Positions 33,117-42,737 of a stretch of 64,000 nt of DNA are shown here, piece by piece. The position numbers were made by a program, and so were the translations under genes. The notes under the pieces were generated by a model. That model was not told the DNA's origin. It saw only the letters and a program-made list of their open reading frames with translations, and did no database searches. The number at the start of each line of letters is the position of its first letter. Position 1 is the stretch's first letter. Source of the DNA: Desulfitobacterium sp050251735 (GTDB lineage: Bacteria; Bacillota; Desulfitobacteriia; Desulfitobacteriales; Desulfitobacteriaceae); contig JBFWMF010000012.1 of assembly GCA_050251735.1 (NCBI GenBank), positions 1 to 64,000 on the forward strand, given 5' to 3'.

Positions 33117-36100
33117 ATGGAACAGCAAGCTGTAAAGCGCATTTATGTGGAGAAGATGCCTGGTTTTAATATCGAAGCCCAAGGATTATTGCAGGATATC
33201 CGAGAGAACCTTGGCATTAATGGCTTAGAGGACTTAAGAATTATTAATCGCTATGATATCGCTGGGATTAGTGCAGAAGAATACGCTCAGTCCCGGAACA
33301 TAATCTTCGCAGAACCAACTGTGGACTTAATCTATGATGAACACTTAGAGATTCCTTCTTCAGATCGCGTGTTTGCCATGGAATATCTTCCAGGCCAATA
33401 TGACCAACGAGCTGATTCGGCGGCCCAATGTATCCAGATTCTCACGCAAAAAGAGCGGCCGGAAGTGCTTTCTGCCAAGATGATTGTACTTAAGGGCCAA
33501 TTAACAGATCATGATTTTAACCGCATTAAGAATTATTACATTAACCCTGTAGAATCTCGTGAAGCCAGCTTGGAAAAACCAGCTAGCCTATCCTTAGAAG
33601 TAGATGTTCCGAATGATGTGGAGGTTGTTGAAGGTTTTACCCAGATGACGATGACAGAGCTAGAGGGATTTTATCAAGGGGCCGGGCTTGCCATGAGCCT
33701 GGAGGACTTAACCTTCTGCCAAGGGTATTTTCGAGATGAGGAAAAACGCGACCCCACCATCACGGAGATTCGAGTCATCGATACTTACTGGTCCGATCAT
33801 TGTCGCCATACCACGTTCTTTACCCAGTTGCAAGACATCGCCATTGAGGAAGGGGACTATAGTGCTCCTATCCGCAAGGCCTATGAAGATTATCTTGCTT
33901 CCCGAGAGTTTGTTTATGGGGATAAGGTTCAAGGGCGTGATGTATGTCTAATGGATTTAGCCGTGATCGGCATGAAAGAACTAAAGAAAAAAGGACTCTT
34001 AAAAGATCTAGATGAGTCTGATGAGATTAACGCTTGTAGCATTGTGGTCGATGTTGAAATCGGCGGTAAAACAGAAGAATGGCTTGTGATGTTCAAAAAT
34101 GAAACTCATAATCATCCTACCGAAATCGAGCCCTTCGGGGGAGCGGCTACCTGTTTAGGGGGTGCTATTCGGGATCCCTTGTCCGGTCGGACTTACGTCT
34201 ATCAGGCTATGCGGGTAACCGGAAGCGGAGATCCCCGGGCGAAAGTGGAAGAGACCCTGCCGGGAAAACTTCCTCAACGCAAGATAACTACCGGTGCGGC
34301 AGCCGGTTATAGCTCCTATGGTAACCAAATCGGCTTAGCCACGGGACAAGTTGCGGAAGTTTATGATGAAGATTTTATCGCCAAACGGATGGAGATCGGC
34401 GCTGTGATTGCAGCAGCCCCCCGGGAAAATGTCGTGCGCGAAGCCCCAAAACCGGGTGATGTGGTGGTTTTAGTCGGCGGCAGGACCGGACGCGACGGCT
34501 GCGGTGGTGCTACAGGCTCCTCTAAGGAGCATACCACTGAATCGTTGGCCAGCTGTGGAGCTGAAGTACAAAAAGGGAATCCTCCCACAGAGAGAAAAAT
34601 CCAGCGCTTATTCCGCAATCCCAAGGTCAGCACCATGATTAAGAAATGCAATGACTTCGGAGCCGGAGGAGTATCGGTGGCTATTGGTGAGTTGACCGAT
34701 GGCTTAGAGATCAATTTGGATGCGGTTCCGAAAAAGTATGAGGGCTTAGATGGTACAGAGTTGGCGATCTCAGAATCCCAGGAGCGTATGGCGGTGGTGA
34801 TCGCAGTAGAAAACCTAGAAGACTTTGTCAAATATGCTGATGCTGAGAATCTTGAGGCAACTCTAGTGGCTACAGTTAGTGCAACTCCACGCTTGAATAT
34901 GACGTGGCGCGGCAAAAAAATTGTGGATATCAGTCGTGATTTTTTGAATACAAACGGAGTAAAGCAAAAAGCAAATGTAGTTGTAAAACTTCCAGAGAGC
35001 AATTGGAACTACTTTAAGCAACTCCCCAATAGTTCCTTAGACAAAGTTGCTGCTCATCAAGCTACTCTAAAGGAAGCCTGGTTAGCTAATCTTCAAGATC
35101 TTAACGTCTGTAGCCAAAAGGGTCTAGTGGAACGCTTCGATAGTACGATCGGTGCTAATACAGTATTAATGCCTTTTGGAGGGAAATATCAAGAAACTCC
35201 TGCTGAGGGAATGGTGGCTAAGATCCCTCTGGAGTCTGGGGAAACCCATACTGCGACAGCCATGACTTATGGCTATAACCCTCAATTGGCAAAATGGAGT
35301 CCTTTCCACGGGGCCTTATACGCAGTGGTTGAAGCGGTAACCAAAATGGTAGCTCTAGGGCAAGATTATGGAAAAATTCGTTTAACGCTCCAGGAGTATT
35401 TTGAAAAACTGGGCAATGATCCAGAGAAATGGGGGAAACCCTTCAGTGCCCTACTTGGAGCACTCTATGCTCAAAAGCAGTTTGGGATTCCGGCTATTGG
35501 TGGTAAGGACAGCATGTCCGGATCCTTTATGGATCTTAATGTTCCTCCTACTTTAGTGGCCTTTGCTGTGGGTGTATTGCATACCGATCACGTGGTATCC
35601 CAGGAGTTTAAAGAAGCGGGGAGTCAAGTAGTTTTAGTTCCCTCCCGTCGGGATGAAAATGAAGTCATCGACTTCGAACATCTAACTCGGAATTTTAACA
35701 AGGTTCATGAGCTCATCCAATCCGGCAAGGTTTATGCTTCTCATACAGTAAAAATGGGCGGACTAGCGGCTGCCCTCACGAAGATGGCCTTTGGTAATCG
35801 ACTAGGGATGAAGTTTTCAACCCCAATGACTAAGGAAGACCTATTCCGTGCGGATTACGGCTCGCTAGTGTTAGAAATTCCTGAGTCAGGTAATCTTAAG
35901 GAGCTATTTGGGGAAGTTAACTATAAGGTTTTAGGTAGCACTCAAGCTAAACCAGCTATAGAGCTTGATGGCTTTGAAATCGCCTTAGCCGATGCCTTGG
36001 CCGTTTGGGAAAAGCCTTTAGAAAAAATCTTCCCAACCCAAACCACCCAGGTGGGCCTGCCACAGAATTTTTCCTACGGAGAGCGTAACCTCCACAGACC

Positions 36101-36917
36101 CTCCACCAAGATTGCCAAGCCTCGAGTCTTTATCCCAGTTTTCCCGGGAACCAACTGCGAATATGATTCGAGGAAGGCTTTTGAAAAGGCTGGAGCAGTG
36201 GTAGAAACTTTGGTAGTACGCAATCTTACCCCTAATCATGTAGAAGAGTCTATACAAGGAATTGTTAAGGAAATAGAGCACTCGCAGATCATCATGCTCC
36301 CTGGCGGTTTTAGTGCGGGTGACGAGCCCGATGGTTCGGGGAAATTTATCGCTACCATGTTCCGCAATCCGCGTATTAAAGAAGCAGTCATGAAATTGCT
36401 CACCCAAAGAGATGGACTGATATTGGGCGTTTGCAATGGTTTCCAAGCTCTTATCAAACTCGGTCTGGTGCCATATGGCGAAATTATCGATCTAGACGAA
36501 AGCTCCCCGACCTTAACCTATAACAAAATTGGACGCCATGTCTCCTGTATGGTGCAAACCAAAGTGGTTTCCACATTATCACCTTGGTTTAGTGGGATGG
36601 AAGTAAACGATATCCATACTATTCCTGTCTCCCATGGGGAAGGACGTTTTGTGGCTAACCCTGCTATTATTCAAAAGCTCAGGGAAAGAGGCCAGATTGC
36701 AACCCAATATGTCGATCTGGCTGGCAACCCCAGCAGTAATGTCAACTTTAACCCCAACGGTTCCGATGAAGCCATCGAAGGAATCACCAGCCCAGACGGT
36801 CGCGTCCTTGGTAAGATGGGCCACTCCGAGCGCGAGGGTGAAGGCATTGCTATCAACATCCACGGCAATAAGTATCAGCCGATCTTCGAAGGCGGCGTCA
36901 ATTACTTCAGAGGATAA
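33117..36917 (+). CDS. purL: Phosphoribosylformylglycinamidine synthase (single-chain PurL)
   Basis: A 1266-residue FGAM synthase that makes FGAM from FGAR, glutamine and ATP (fourth step of IMP synthesis). It is the large form that fuses the PurS-like N-terminal part, the two AIR-synthetase-like halves (for example FKNETHNHPTEIEPFGG near 328-344, and GGKDSMSG later) and a C-terminal class I glutaminase (LPGGFSAGDEPDGSG, then the catalytic Cys in LGVCNGFQALI). Accordingly there is no purQ or purS in the operon. GGAGG precedes the ATG. First gene after the leader. Confidence 0.97.
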   Translation: MEQQAVKRIYVEKMPGFNIEAQGLLQDIRENLGINGLEDLRIINRYDIAGISAEEYAQSRNIIFAEPTVDLIYDEHLEIPSSDRVFAMEYLPGQYDQRADSAAQCIQILTQKERPEVLSAKMIVLKGQLTDHDFNRIKNYYINPVESREASLEKPASLSLEVDVPNDVEVVEGFTQMTMTELEGFYQGAGLAMSLEDLTFCQGYFRDEEKRDPTITEIRVIDTYWSDHCRHTTFFTQLQDIAIEEGDYSAPIRKAYEDYLASREFVYGDKVQGRDVCLMDLAVIGMKELKKKGLLKDLDESDEINACSIVVDVEIGGKTEEWLVMFKNETHNHPTEIEPFGGAATCLGGAIRDPLSGRTYVYQAMRVTGSGDPRAKVEETLPGKLPQRKITTGAAAGYSSYGNQIGLATGQVAEVYDEDFIAKRMEIGAVIAAAPRENVVREAPKPGDVVVLVGGRTGRDGCGGATGSSKEHTTESLASCGAEVQKGNPPTERKIQRLFRNPKVSTMIKKCNDFGAGGVSVAIGELTDGLEINLDAVPKKYEGLDGTELAISESQERMAVVIAVENLEDFVKYADAENLEATLVATVSATPRLNMTWRGKKIVDISRDFLNTNGVKQKANVVVKLPESNWNYFKQLPNSSLDKVAAHQATLKEAWLANLQDLNVCSQKGLVERFDSTIGANTVLMPFGGKYQETPAEGMVAKIPLESGETHTATAMTYGYNPQLAKWSPFHGALYAVVEAVTKMVALGQDYGKIRLTLQEYFEKLGNDPEKWGKPFSALLGALYAQKQFGIPAIGGKDSMSGSFMDLNVPPTLVAFAVGVLHTDHVVSQEFKEAGSQVVLVPSRRDENEVIDFEHLTRNFNKVHELIQSGKVYASHTVKMGGLAAALTKMAFGNRLGMKFSTPMTKEDLFRADYGSLVLEIPESGNLKELFGEVNYKVLGSTQAKPAIELDGFEIALADALAVWEKPLEKIFPTQTTQVGLPQNFSYGERNLHRPSTKIAKPRVFIPVFPGTNCEYDSRKAFEKAGAVVETLVVRNLTPNHVEESIQGIVKEIEHSQIIMLPGGFSAGDEPDGSGKFIATMFRNPRIKEAVMKLLTQRDGLILGVCNGFQALIKLGLVPYGEIIDLDESSPTLTYNKIGRHVSCMVQTKVVSTLSPWFSGMEVNDIHTIPVSHGEGRFVANPAIIQKLRERGQIATQYVDLAGNPSSNVNFNPNGSDEAIEGITSPDGRVLGKMGHSEREGEGIAINIHGNKYQPIFEGGVNYFRG

Positions 36918-36950
36918 TCCAAATTCAATTACGTGAATGGAGGAATATTT

Positions 36951-37442
36951 ATGACCCAAGTCGGTATCGTTATGGGCAGTGACTCAGATTATAGCGTCAT
37001 GGAAGACGCCATTAAAGCTCTCAAGGAATTTGGGGTTAGCTACGAGGTGAAGGTCTCCTCAGCTCATCGAACCTTGGAGCGGACCTTGAATTGGGTCAAT
37101 GGATTCGAAGGGCAAGGGGGCAAAGTGATTATTGCCGGGGCTGGGATGGCAGCTCATTTGCCCGGTGTTGTGGCAGGAGCGACAACTCTTCCTGTTATCG
37201 GGGTGCCGATTCGTAGTGGCGCCCTAGAGGGTGTAGATGCCCTTTATGCCATCGTCCAGATGCCTCCCGGTGTTCCCGTAGCAACCGTGGGCATCAACGG
37301 AGCTAAGAACGCCGGACTTCTTGCGGTTCAAATGCTTGCTCTTTCTGATCAGAATTTACGAGAGGCTTTGAAGAACTATCGTGTAACAATGGCTGAAGGA
37401 GTAGAGGCCAAGGATAAGGCCCTGCAAGAGAAACTTAAATAA
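36951..37442 (+). CDS. purE: N5-carboxyaminoimidazole ribonucleotide mutase PurE
   Basis: A 163-residue PurE that moves the carboxylate to form CAIR. The family start VGIVMGSDSDYSVMEDA, the catalytic SAHRT (residues about 42-46) and the AGMAAHLPGVVAG loop are present. No purK is in the operon, so either PurK lies elsewhere or this is a class II-type enzyme using CO2 directly. ATG 36951 follows GGAGG; a GTG-type start upstream at 36933 lacks one. Confidence 0.96.
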   Translation: MTQVGIVMGSDSDYSVMEDAIKALKEFGVSYEVKVSSAHRTLERTLNWVNGFEGQGGKVIIAGAGMAAHLPGVVAGATTLPVIGVPIRSGALEGVDALYAIVQMPPGVPVATVGINGAKNAGLLAVQMLALSDQNLREALKNYRVTMAEGVEAKDKALQEKLK

Positions 37443-37472
37443 TTAACTTTAAAACGGAAAAGGAGATTGCCG

Positions 37473-38768
37473 ATGATTGAACGATATACTCTTCCCGAAA
37501 TGGGACGCGTCTGGACTGATCAACATCGCCTAGAACTTTGGCTGAAGATTGAAATTGCTGCCTGTGAGGGGTGGTCGAAGATCGGTAAAATCCCCGAAGA
37601 GGCTGTCAAGGTCATCCGTGAAAAAGCCAGCTTCTCTTGGGAGCGAGTTAAAGAAATTGAAGAAATCACCCATCATGATGTATTGGCTTTTACCACCAAT
37701 GTAGCAGAAAATGTCGGAGAGCCAGCTAAGTATATTCACCTCGGCCTCACCTCCTCGGATGTTTTAGACACAGCCTTGTCTTTACAAATGGTAGAAGCGG
37801 CTGACATACTGCTGAAAAAGCTGGAGCGATTGGAGGAGGCCTTGAAAACTCGGGCTCTAGAACATAAGGATACCTTAATGATGGGCAGAACCCACGGCAT
37901 TCATGCCGAACCGATCACTATGGGTCTAAAATTTGCTCTTTGGTATGAAGAGATTAAACGGCAAACTCGGCGTATGGAATTTGCCCGTGAGGAGATTCGC
38001 GTCGGCAAGATTTCTGGAGCAGTTGGGACTTTCGCTAATGTGGACCCCCGGGTCGAGGAATGGGTGTGTGCATCCCTTGGTTTGAACCCAGCACCGATCT
38101 CAACCCAAGTGTTGCAGCGAGATCGCCATGCTTTTTATGTGACAACATTGGCTGGAGTTGCCAGTTCATTAGATAAGATAGCTACCGAATTAAGAAATCT
38201 GCAGCGCACCGATGTGCATGAAGTCGAAGAACCCTTTGCCAAAGGTCAAAAAGGTTCCTCGGCCATGCCCCATAAGAAAAACCCCATTACCGGAGAGAGA
38301 ATCTGCGGTATGGCTAGGGTTATTCGCGGCAATGCCCAAACAGCTTTAGAAAATGTAGCTCTTTGGCATGAACGGGATATCTCTCATTCATCTGCGGAAC
38401 GAATTATTTTACCGGACAGTACCATCGCACTGGATTATATCCTGGAAAAGATGATCAAACTGATCGAGGGCTTGCGGGTCTTTCCGGAAAAAATGCAGCA
38501 AAATATCGATAAGGTCGTGGGTTTAATCTTCTCCCAAAGGGTTATGCTTGCTTTGGTCAAAAAGGGATCGAGTCGGGAGGATGCTTATGCTTGGACCCAA
38601 CGCAATGCAATGCAGGCTTGGGAGACCAAGGAGGCTTTCCAGTCTTTAGTGCTTAAGGATCAAGAGATACGCAAATACCTGACGGAAGCAGAGATCGAGG
38701 GGCTCTTCGATTACCACTACCATACTAAACATATCGATACGATCTTTAAAAGAGTCGGACTACTATAA
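37473..38768 (+). CDS. purB: Adenylosuccinate lyase
   Basis: A 431-residue lyase acting twice: SAICAR to AICAR, and adenylosuccinate to AMP. The fumarase-superfamily signature GSSAMPHKKNPI is near residue 262, with TSSDVLDTA near 93 and GRTHGIHAEP near 140 as other active-site strands. ATG 37473 is preferred to TTG 37467 because AAGGAG then has 7 bases of spacing. Confidence 0.97.
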   Translation: MIERYTLPEMGRVWTDQHRLELWLKIEIAACEGWSKIGKIPEEAVKVIREKASFSWERVKEIEEITHHDVLAFTTNVAENVGEPAKYIHLGLTSSDVLDTALSLQMVEAADILLKKLERLEEALKTRALEHKDTLMMGRTHGIHAEPITMGLKFALWYEEIKRQTRRMEFAREEIRVGKISGAVGTFANVDPRVEEWVCASLGLNPAPISTQVLQRDRHAFYVTTLAGVASSLDKIATELRNLQRTDVHEVEEPFAKGQKGSSAMPHKKNPITGERICGMARVIRGNAQTALENVALWHERDISHSSAERIILPDSTIALDYILEKMIKLIEGLRVFPEKMQQNIDKVVGLIFSQRVMLALVKKGSSREDAYAWTQRNAMQAWETKEAFQSLVLKDQEIRKYLTEAEIEGLFDYHYHTKHIDTIFKRVGLL

Positions 38769-38839
38769 GGTCCATGTCTAATTTACTACGGAATTGACCC
38801 CGTGTCGTTCCCTAAGTTCATGATAGAAGGAGATATGCA

Positions 38840-39556
38840 ATGGAAAAACGTGAAATGGTATACGAGGGCAAAGCCAAGAAGGTTTTTGTCACGGATCAAG
38901 AAGACATCTATTGGCTGGAATATAAGGATGACGCTACAGCCTTTAATGGCGAAAAGAAAGGAACAATTGGGGACAAAGGAATTGTCAATAACCGACTATC
39001 GGCTCTCTTTTTTAATGCCTTGGCAAAGGCTGGTATTCCGTCCCATTTTGTAGAATTACTCAATGATCGAGAAATGCTCGTGCGAAAATTAGAAATGATT
39101 CCTTTGGAAGTGGTCGTACGCAATATCGCAGCCGGCAGCTTAGCGAAACGTCTAGGTGTCGATGAAGGATTTCAACTTACACACCCGGTCGTAGAATTGT
39201 ATTACAAGGATGATGCTTTGGGGGATCCATTCGTCAATGAGTCCCACGCTTTAACCATGGGCTGGGCGGAAGCGGAAGAGCTTCAAGAAATCCAAGAACT
39301 GGGGCGTCGCATCAATGAGATATTGAAAAAGATTCTGGACCAAGCAGGGATCATATTGGTGGATTTCAAATTGGAATTTGGTAAATATGAGGGCAAAGTG
39401 CTTTTAGGGGATGAAATATCTCCTGATACCTGCCGTTTTTGGGATAAGGAGACTCGGGAAAAGCTGGATAAAGATCGTTTTCGTCGTGATCTCGGTCAAG
39501 TTGAAGAGGCTTACGAGGAAGTCTATCGTCGGGTCAGCGCAGTCCTTAAAGCTTAG
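38840..39556 (+). CDS. purC: SAICAR synthase
   Basis: A 238-residue ATP-dependent ligase joining aspartate to CAIR. Family motifs seen: YEGKAKKVF near the start (ATP site), EVVVRNIAAGSLAKR near 86 and LVDFKLEFGK with GDEISPDTCRFWD in the C-terminal half. AAGGAG lies 8 bases upstream of the ATG. Length normal. Confidence 0.97.
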   Translation: MEKREMVYEGKAKKVFVTDQEDIYWLEYKDDATAFNGEKKGTIGDKGIVNNRLSALFFNALAKAGIPSHFVELLNDREMLVRKLEMIPLEVVVRNIAAGSLAKRLGVDEGFQLTHPVVELYYKDDALGDPFVNESHALTMGWAEAEELQEIQELGRRINEILKKILDQAGIILVDFKLEFGKYEGKVLLGDEISPDTCRFWDKETREKLDKDRFRRDLGQVEEAYEEVYRRVSAVLKA

Positions 39557-39623
39557 ATAGCGTCATCCTGAAGGAGAGGATGACATATATATTCGGCATT
39601 AAATTGATGAGGAGGATATCGGA

Positions 39624-41042
39624 TTGAGAGAGCCCTGGGATGATAAGCCAAATGAAGAATGTGGTGTTTTCGGCATCTATGCGCCTGAGCAAGAGGTAGC
39701 CCGTCTCACCTATTACGCCCTTTATGCTTTGCAACATCGAGGACAGGAAAGCGCCGGAATTGCCGTTTCGGATGGACGGACTATACAAGTTCACAAAGGC
39801 ATGGGTCTGGTTTCCGAAGTCTTTTCGGAAAGAGTGTTGGTAGAGCTAAATAGCAAAGGAAAAATGGCGATTGGCCATGTGCGTTACTCAACGACGGGTT
39901 CCAGCCTCCTTGCCAATGCGCAGCCTCTCGTTGTTCATTACCAAAAGGGAATGATGGCCTTAGCTCACAATGGAAACTTGACTAATGCGGCAGAGCTACG
40001 CGAAGAGTTAGTCAAGGATGGAGCAGTATTTCAGACGACAGTCGACACAGAAGTAATTGTACTATTGATCGCTCGTTATTATCGAAGTAGCTTGGAAGAC
40101 GCTCTTGTGAAGACCATGTTAGATTTGCAAGGAGCCTATTCGCTGGTGATTGCTGCGGATAACAAGATCATGGGGGTGCGGGATCCTTATGGCGTTCGTC
40201 CCTTATGCATTGGACAGCTTGAAGGTCGTTATTGTCTTGCTTCGGAAAGCTGTGCCCTAGATACCATAGGCGCAGAATTTGTGCGTGATGTTTTACCGGG
40301 GGAAATCATCACGATCGATGAGGATGGTCTGCACTCACGACAAGGGCTGCCATCTCAGACGACAGCAGTCTGTGCCTTCGAATACATTTATTTAGCTCGC
40401 CCGGATAGCACCATTGACCAATTGAACGTGACGGAAAGCCGTCGCAGAATGGGCATTGAACTAGCGAGAGAATACCCAATCGAGGCGGATATTGTAATTC
40501 CGGTACCTGATTCGGGGATGACCGCCGCTCTTGGCTATGCCGAGGAATCCGGTATACCTTTTGCCCAGGGCTTGCTGAAAAACCGTTATGTAGGAAGAAC
40601 CTTTATACAGCCCACCCAAGAAATGCGTGAAGTCGCAGTGCGTTTGAAGCTGAATGCCAATGCCCAAGTGATACGGGGTAAACGGGTAATTATGATTGAT
40701 GATTCGATCGTGAGAGGGACCACCAGTTCACGAATCGTTGAAATGTTACGCAAGGTAGGGGCCAAGGAAGTCCATCTCCTCATCTCCAGTCCTCCGGTTC
40801 TTTACACTTGCTATTATGGTATTGATACGGCGGAGCGGGAAAAACTCATCGCCACAAATATGGATCTGGAAGGGATTCGTCAATATGTAGGCGCGGATTC
40901 ACTTTACTATTTATCTGATGAAGGTGTGCGCAGAGCCTTAGGAAACTTGTCCGTCTGTATGGCTTGTTTTGATGGGAATTACCCTGCCGGAATGCCTACG
41001 GCGGCTAAAGGCAAACTGGATGTCTGTAAAGGAAAGTGTTAA
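39624..41042 (+). CDS. purF: Amidophosphoribosyltransferase
   Basis: The committed step: PRPP plus glutamine to phosphoribosylamine. A 12-residue propeptide (MREPWDDKPNEE) precedes the N-terminal nucleophile cysteine CGVFGIY, so the enzyme is self-processing. The phosphoribosyltransferase PRPP loop VIMIDDSIVRGTTS is intact. Cysteines matching the [4Fe-4S] ligands of the Bacillus enzyme are visible in VCAFEYIY, TCYYGID and CMAC, so it is the oxygen-labile Fe-S type. TTG 39624 follows GAGGAGG. Confidence 0.97.
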   Translation: MREPWDDKPNEECGVFGIYAPEQEVARLTYYALYALQHRGQESAGIAVSDGRTIQVHKGMGLVSEVFSERVLVELNSKGKMAIGHVRYSTTGSSLLANAQPLVVHYQKGMMALAHNGNLTNAAELREELVKDGAVFQTTVDTEVIVLLIARYYRSSLEDALVKTMLDLQGAYSLVIAADNKIMGVRDPYGVRPLCIGQLEGRYCLASESCALDTIGAEFVRDVLPGEIITIDEDGLHSRQGLPSQTTAVCAFEYIYLARPDSTIDQLNVTESRRRMGIELAREYPIEADIVIPVPDSGMTAALGYAEESGIPFAQGLLKNRYVGRTFIQPTQEMREVAVRLKLNANAQVIRGKRVIMIDDSIVRGTTSSRIVEMLRKVGAKEVHLLISSPPVLYTCYYGIDTAEREKLIATNMDLEGIRQYVGADSLYYLSDEGVRRALGNLSVCMACFDGNYPAGMPTAAKGKLDVCKGKC

Positions 41043-41076
41043 AATTTTACTGGATAGATAGAAAGGTGGATCTGTG

Positions 41077-42096
41077 ATGGGATATTCTTATCGTCAGGCA
41101 GGGGTAGATATCGATGCGGGAAATCAGGCTGTAGAATTGATGAAGCCTGCCGTAAAAAGGACACTGAGGCCGGAGGTCATGGGTGGGCTCGGCGGCTTTG
41201 GCGGGCTCTTTGCTTTGGATCTTAAAAAATATCCGGAACCGGTTCTGGTTTCCGGCACGGATGGTGTCGGGACAAAGCTCAAATTGGCCTTCCAGATGAA
41301 TCGGCATGATACCATCGGCCAAGACGCAGTGGCCATGTGTGTGAATGACATTTTAGTCCAAGGTGCCGAACCCTTGTTCTTCCTCGATTATTTAGCTGTA
41401 GGCAAGCTGGTACCTGAGCAAGTGGCTGAGGTCGTGGGGGGAATTGCCAAGGGCTGTGAGCTGACCGGGTGTGCACTTATCGGCGGTGAGACTGCAGAGA
41501 TGCCAGGCTTTTACGCCCAGGGAGAATATGATATTGCCGGCTTTGCCGTAGGAGCAGTAAACCGCCCGGATCTGATCGATGGCTCGCAAATTAAAGAGGG
41601 CGATGTCTTAATCGGTATTGCTTCATCCGGTTTTCATAGCAACGGTTATTCCTTGGTGCGGAAAGTCTTTACTCCGGACCTTTGGGATAAGGTCTACCCT
41701 GAGTTAGGGGAAACTTTAGGCGAGGCACTCCTTCGTCCCACGCGGATTTATGTGAAGAGTGTCCTTCCCCTGTTAGAAAAAAAACAGATTCTTGGGATGG
41801 CCCATATTACTGGGGGAGGCCTAACTGAAAACATTCCCCGTATACTTCCGGAAGGTTTGGGAGTAAGTGTTGATCGTTCCGCCTGGCAGGTTCCTGCTCT
41901 GTTTAAGCTATTACAAACCATGGGTGAGGTTGCGGAAGAAGAAATGCTCCGCACCTTTAATATGGGTATTGGTTTTGTATTAATCGTCCATCCTCACGAT
42001 GTTGAAGAAATCCAGGGTCAGCTCCGGGCAGCAGGGGAAGTAAGCTTTGTTTTTGGAGAGGTTCAAGGACAGAGCAAAGGAGTGAATTATCGTTGA
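41077..42096 (+). CDS. purM: AIR synthase (phosphoribosylformylglycinamidine cyclo-ligase)
   Basis: A 339-residue cyclo-ligase closing the imidazole ring. The ATP-binding segment SGTDGVGTKLKLAF and the GGETAEMPGFY motif are typical. GTG 41074 and ATG 41077 both follow AAAGGTGGA; the ATG is preferred. Its stop overlaps the purN start by one base. Confidence 0.96.
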   Translation: MGYSYRQAGVDIDAGNQAVELMKPAVKRTLRPEVMGGLGGFGGLFALDLKKYPEPVLVSGTDGVGTKLKLAFQMNRHDTIGQDAVAMCVNDILVQGAEPLFFLDYLAVGKLVPEQVAEVVGGIAKGCELTGCALIGGETAEMPGFYAQGEYDIAGFAVGAVNRPDLIDGSQIKEGDVLIGIASSGFHSNGYSLVRKVFTPDLWDKVYPELGETLGEALLRPTRIYVKSVLPLLEKKQILGMAHITGGGLTENIPRILPEGLGVSVDRSAWQVPALFKLLQTMGEVAEEEMLRTFNMGIGFVLIVHPHDVEEIQGQLRAAGEVSFVFGEVQGQSKGVNYR

Positions 42097-42698
42097 TGCG
42101 GATCGGGGTATTGGCTTCCGGACGGGGAAGCAACCTACAGGCCTTAATTGATGTCTGGAAGCAAGGCATGCTGGGGGGAGATATCGTCGCTGTAGGCTCA
42201 GACCGAGAGGATGCTTTGGCTTTGCAAAGGGCTCAAGATGTAGGCATACTGAATCAAGCCTTCCCCCTTCGCAATTATGCGACCCGGGACAAACAGGAAG
42301 AGGCAATCCTGAGCTGGTTGAGAGAGCAGGGGGTAGAACTTCTGGTTCTCGCCGGATTTATGCGGGTGTTGAGCAAGGAATTTCTGCAAGCCTGCCAAAT
42401 TCCCGTCATTAATATCCATCCTTCGTTGCTACCGGCTTTTCAGGGTCTTCATGCTCAAAGACAGGCCATTGAATATGGGGTCAAGCTTTCCGGTTGTACG
42501 GTTCACTATGTGGATGAGGGGTTGGATAGTGGTCCTATTATCCTTCAAGAGGCTGTAGTAGTGTTGCCGGAAGATACAGAAGCATCCCTATCGGACCGCA
42601 TTCTGGAAGTAGAGCATCGAATATATCCTGAAGCCGTAAGACTGGTGGCGAGTGGACAAGTCAGACGGCAGGGGCGTATCGTAGAGATTCTCTGCTAA
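42096..42698 (+). CDS. purN: Glycinamide ribonucleotide formyltransferase
   Basis: A 200-residue folate-dependent GAR transformylase. N-terminal IGVLASGRGSNLQALID, then the catalytic-loop region INIHPSLLPAFQGLHAQRQA and the LSGCTVHYVDEGLDSG strand, are all conserved. ATG 42096 shares one base with the purM TGA and has AAAGGAGTG upstream; translation is coupled. Confidence 0.96.
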   Translation: MRIGVLASGRGSNLQALIDVWKQGMLGGDIVAVGSDREDALALQRAQDVGILNQAFPLRNYATRDKQEEAILSWLREQGVELLVLAGFMRVLSKEFLQACQIPVINIHPSLLPAFQGLHAQRQAIEYGVKLSGCTVHYVDEGLDSGPIILQEAVVVLPEDTEASLSDRILEVEHRIYPEAVRLVASGQVRRQGRIVEILC

Positions 42699-42737
42699 AC
42701 ACGGCAAAAGAAGATTTAGTATGAGGGGGCTTATTTG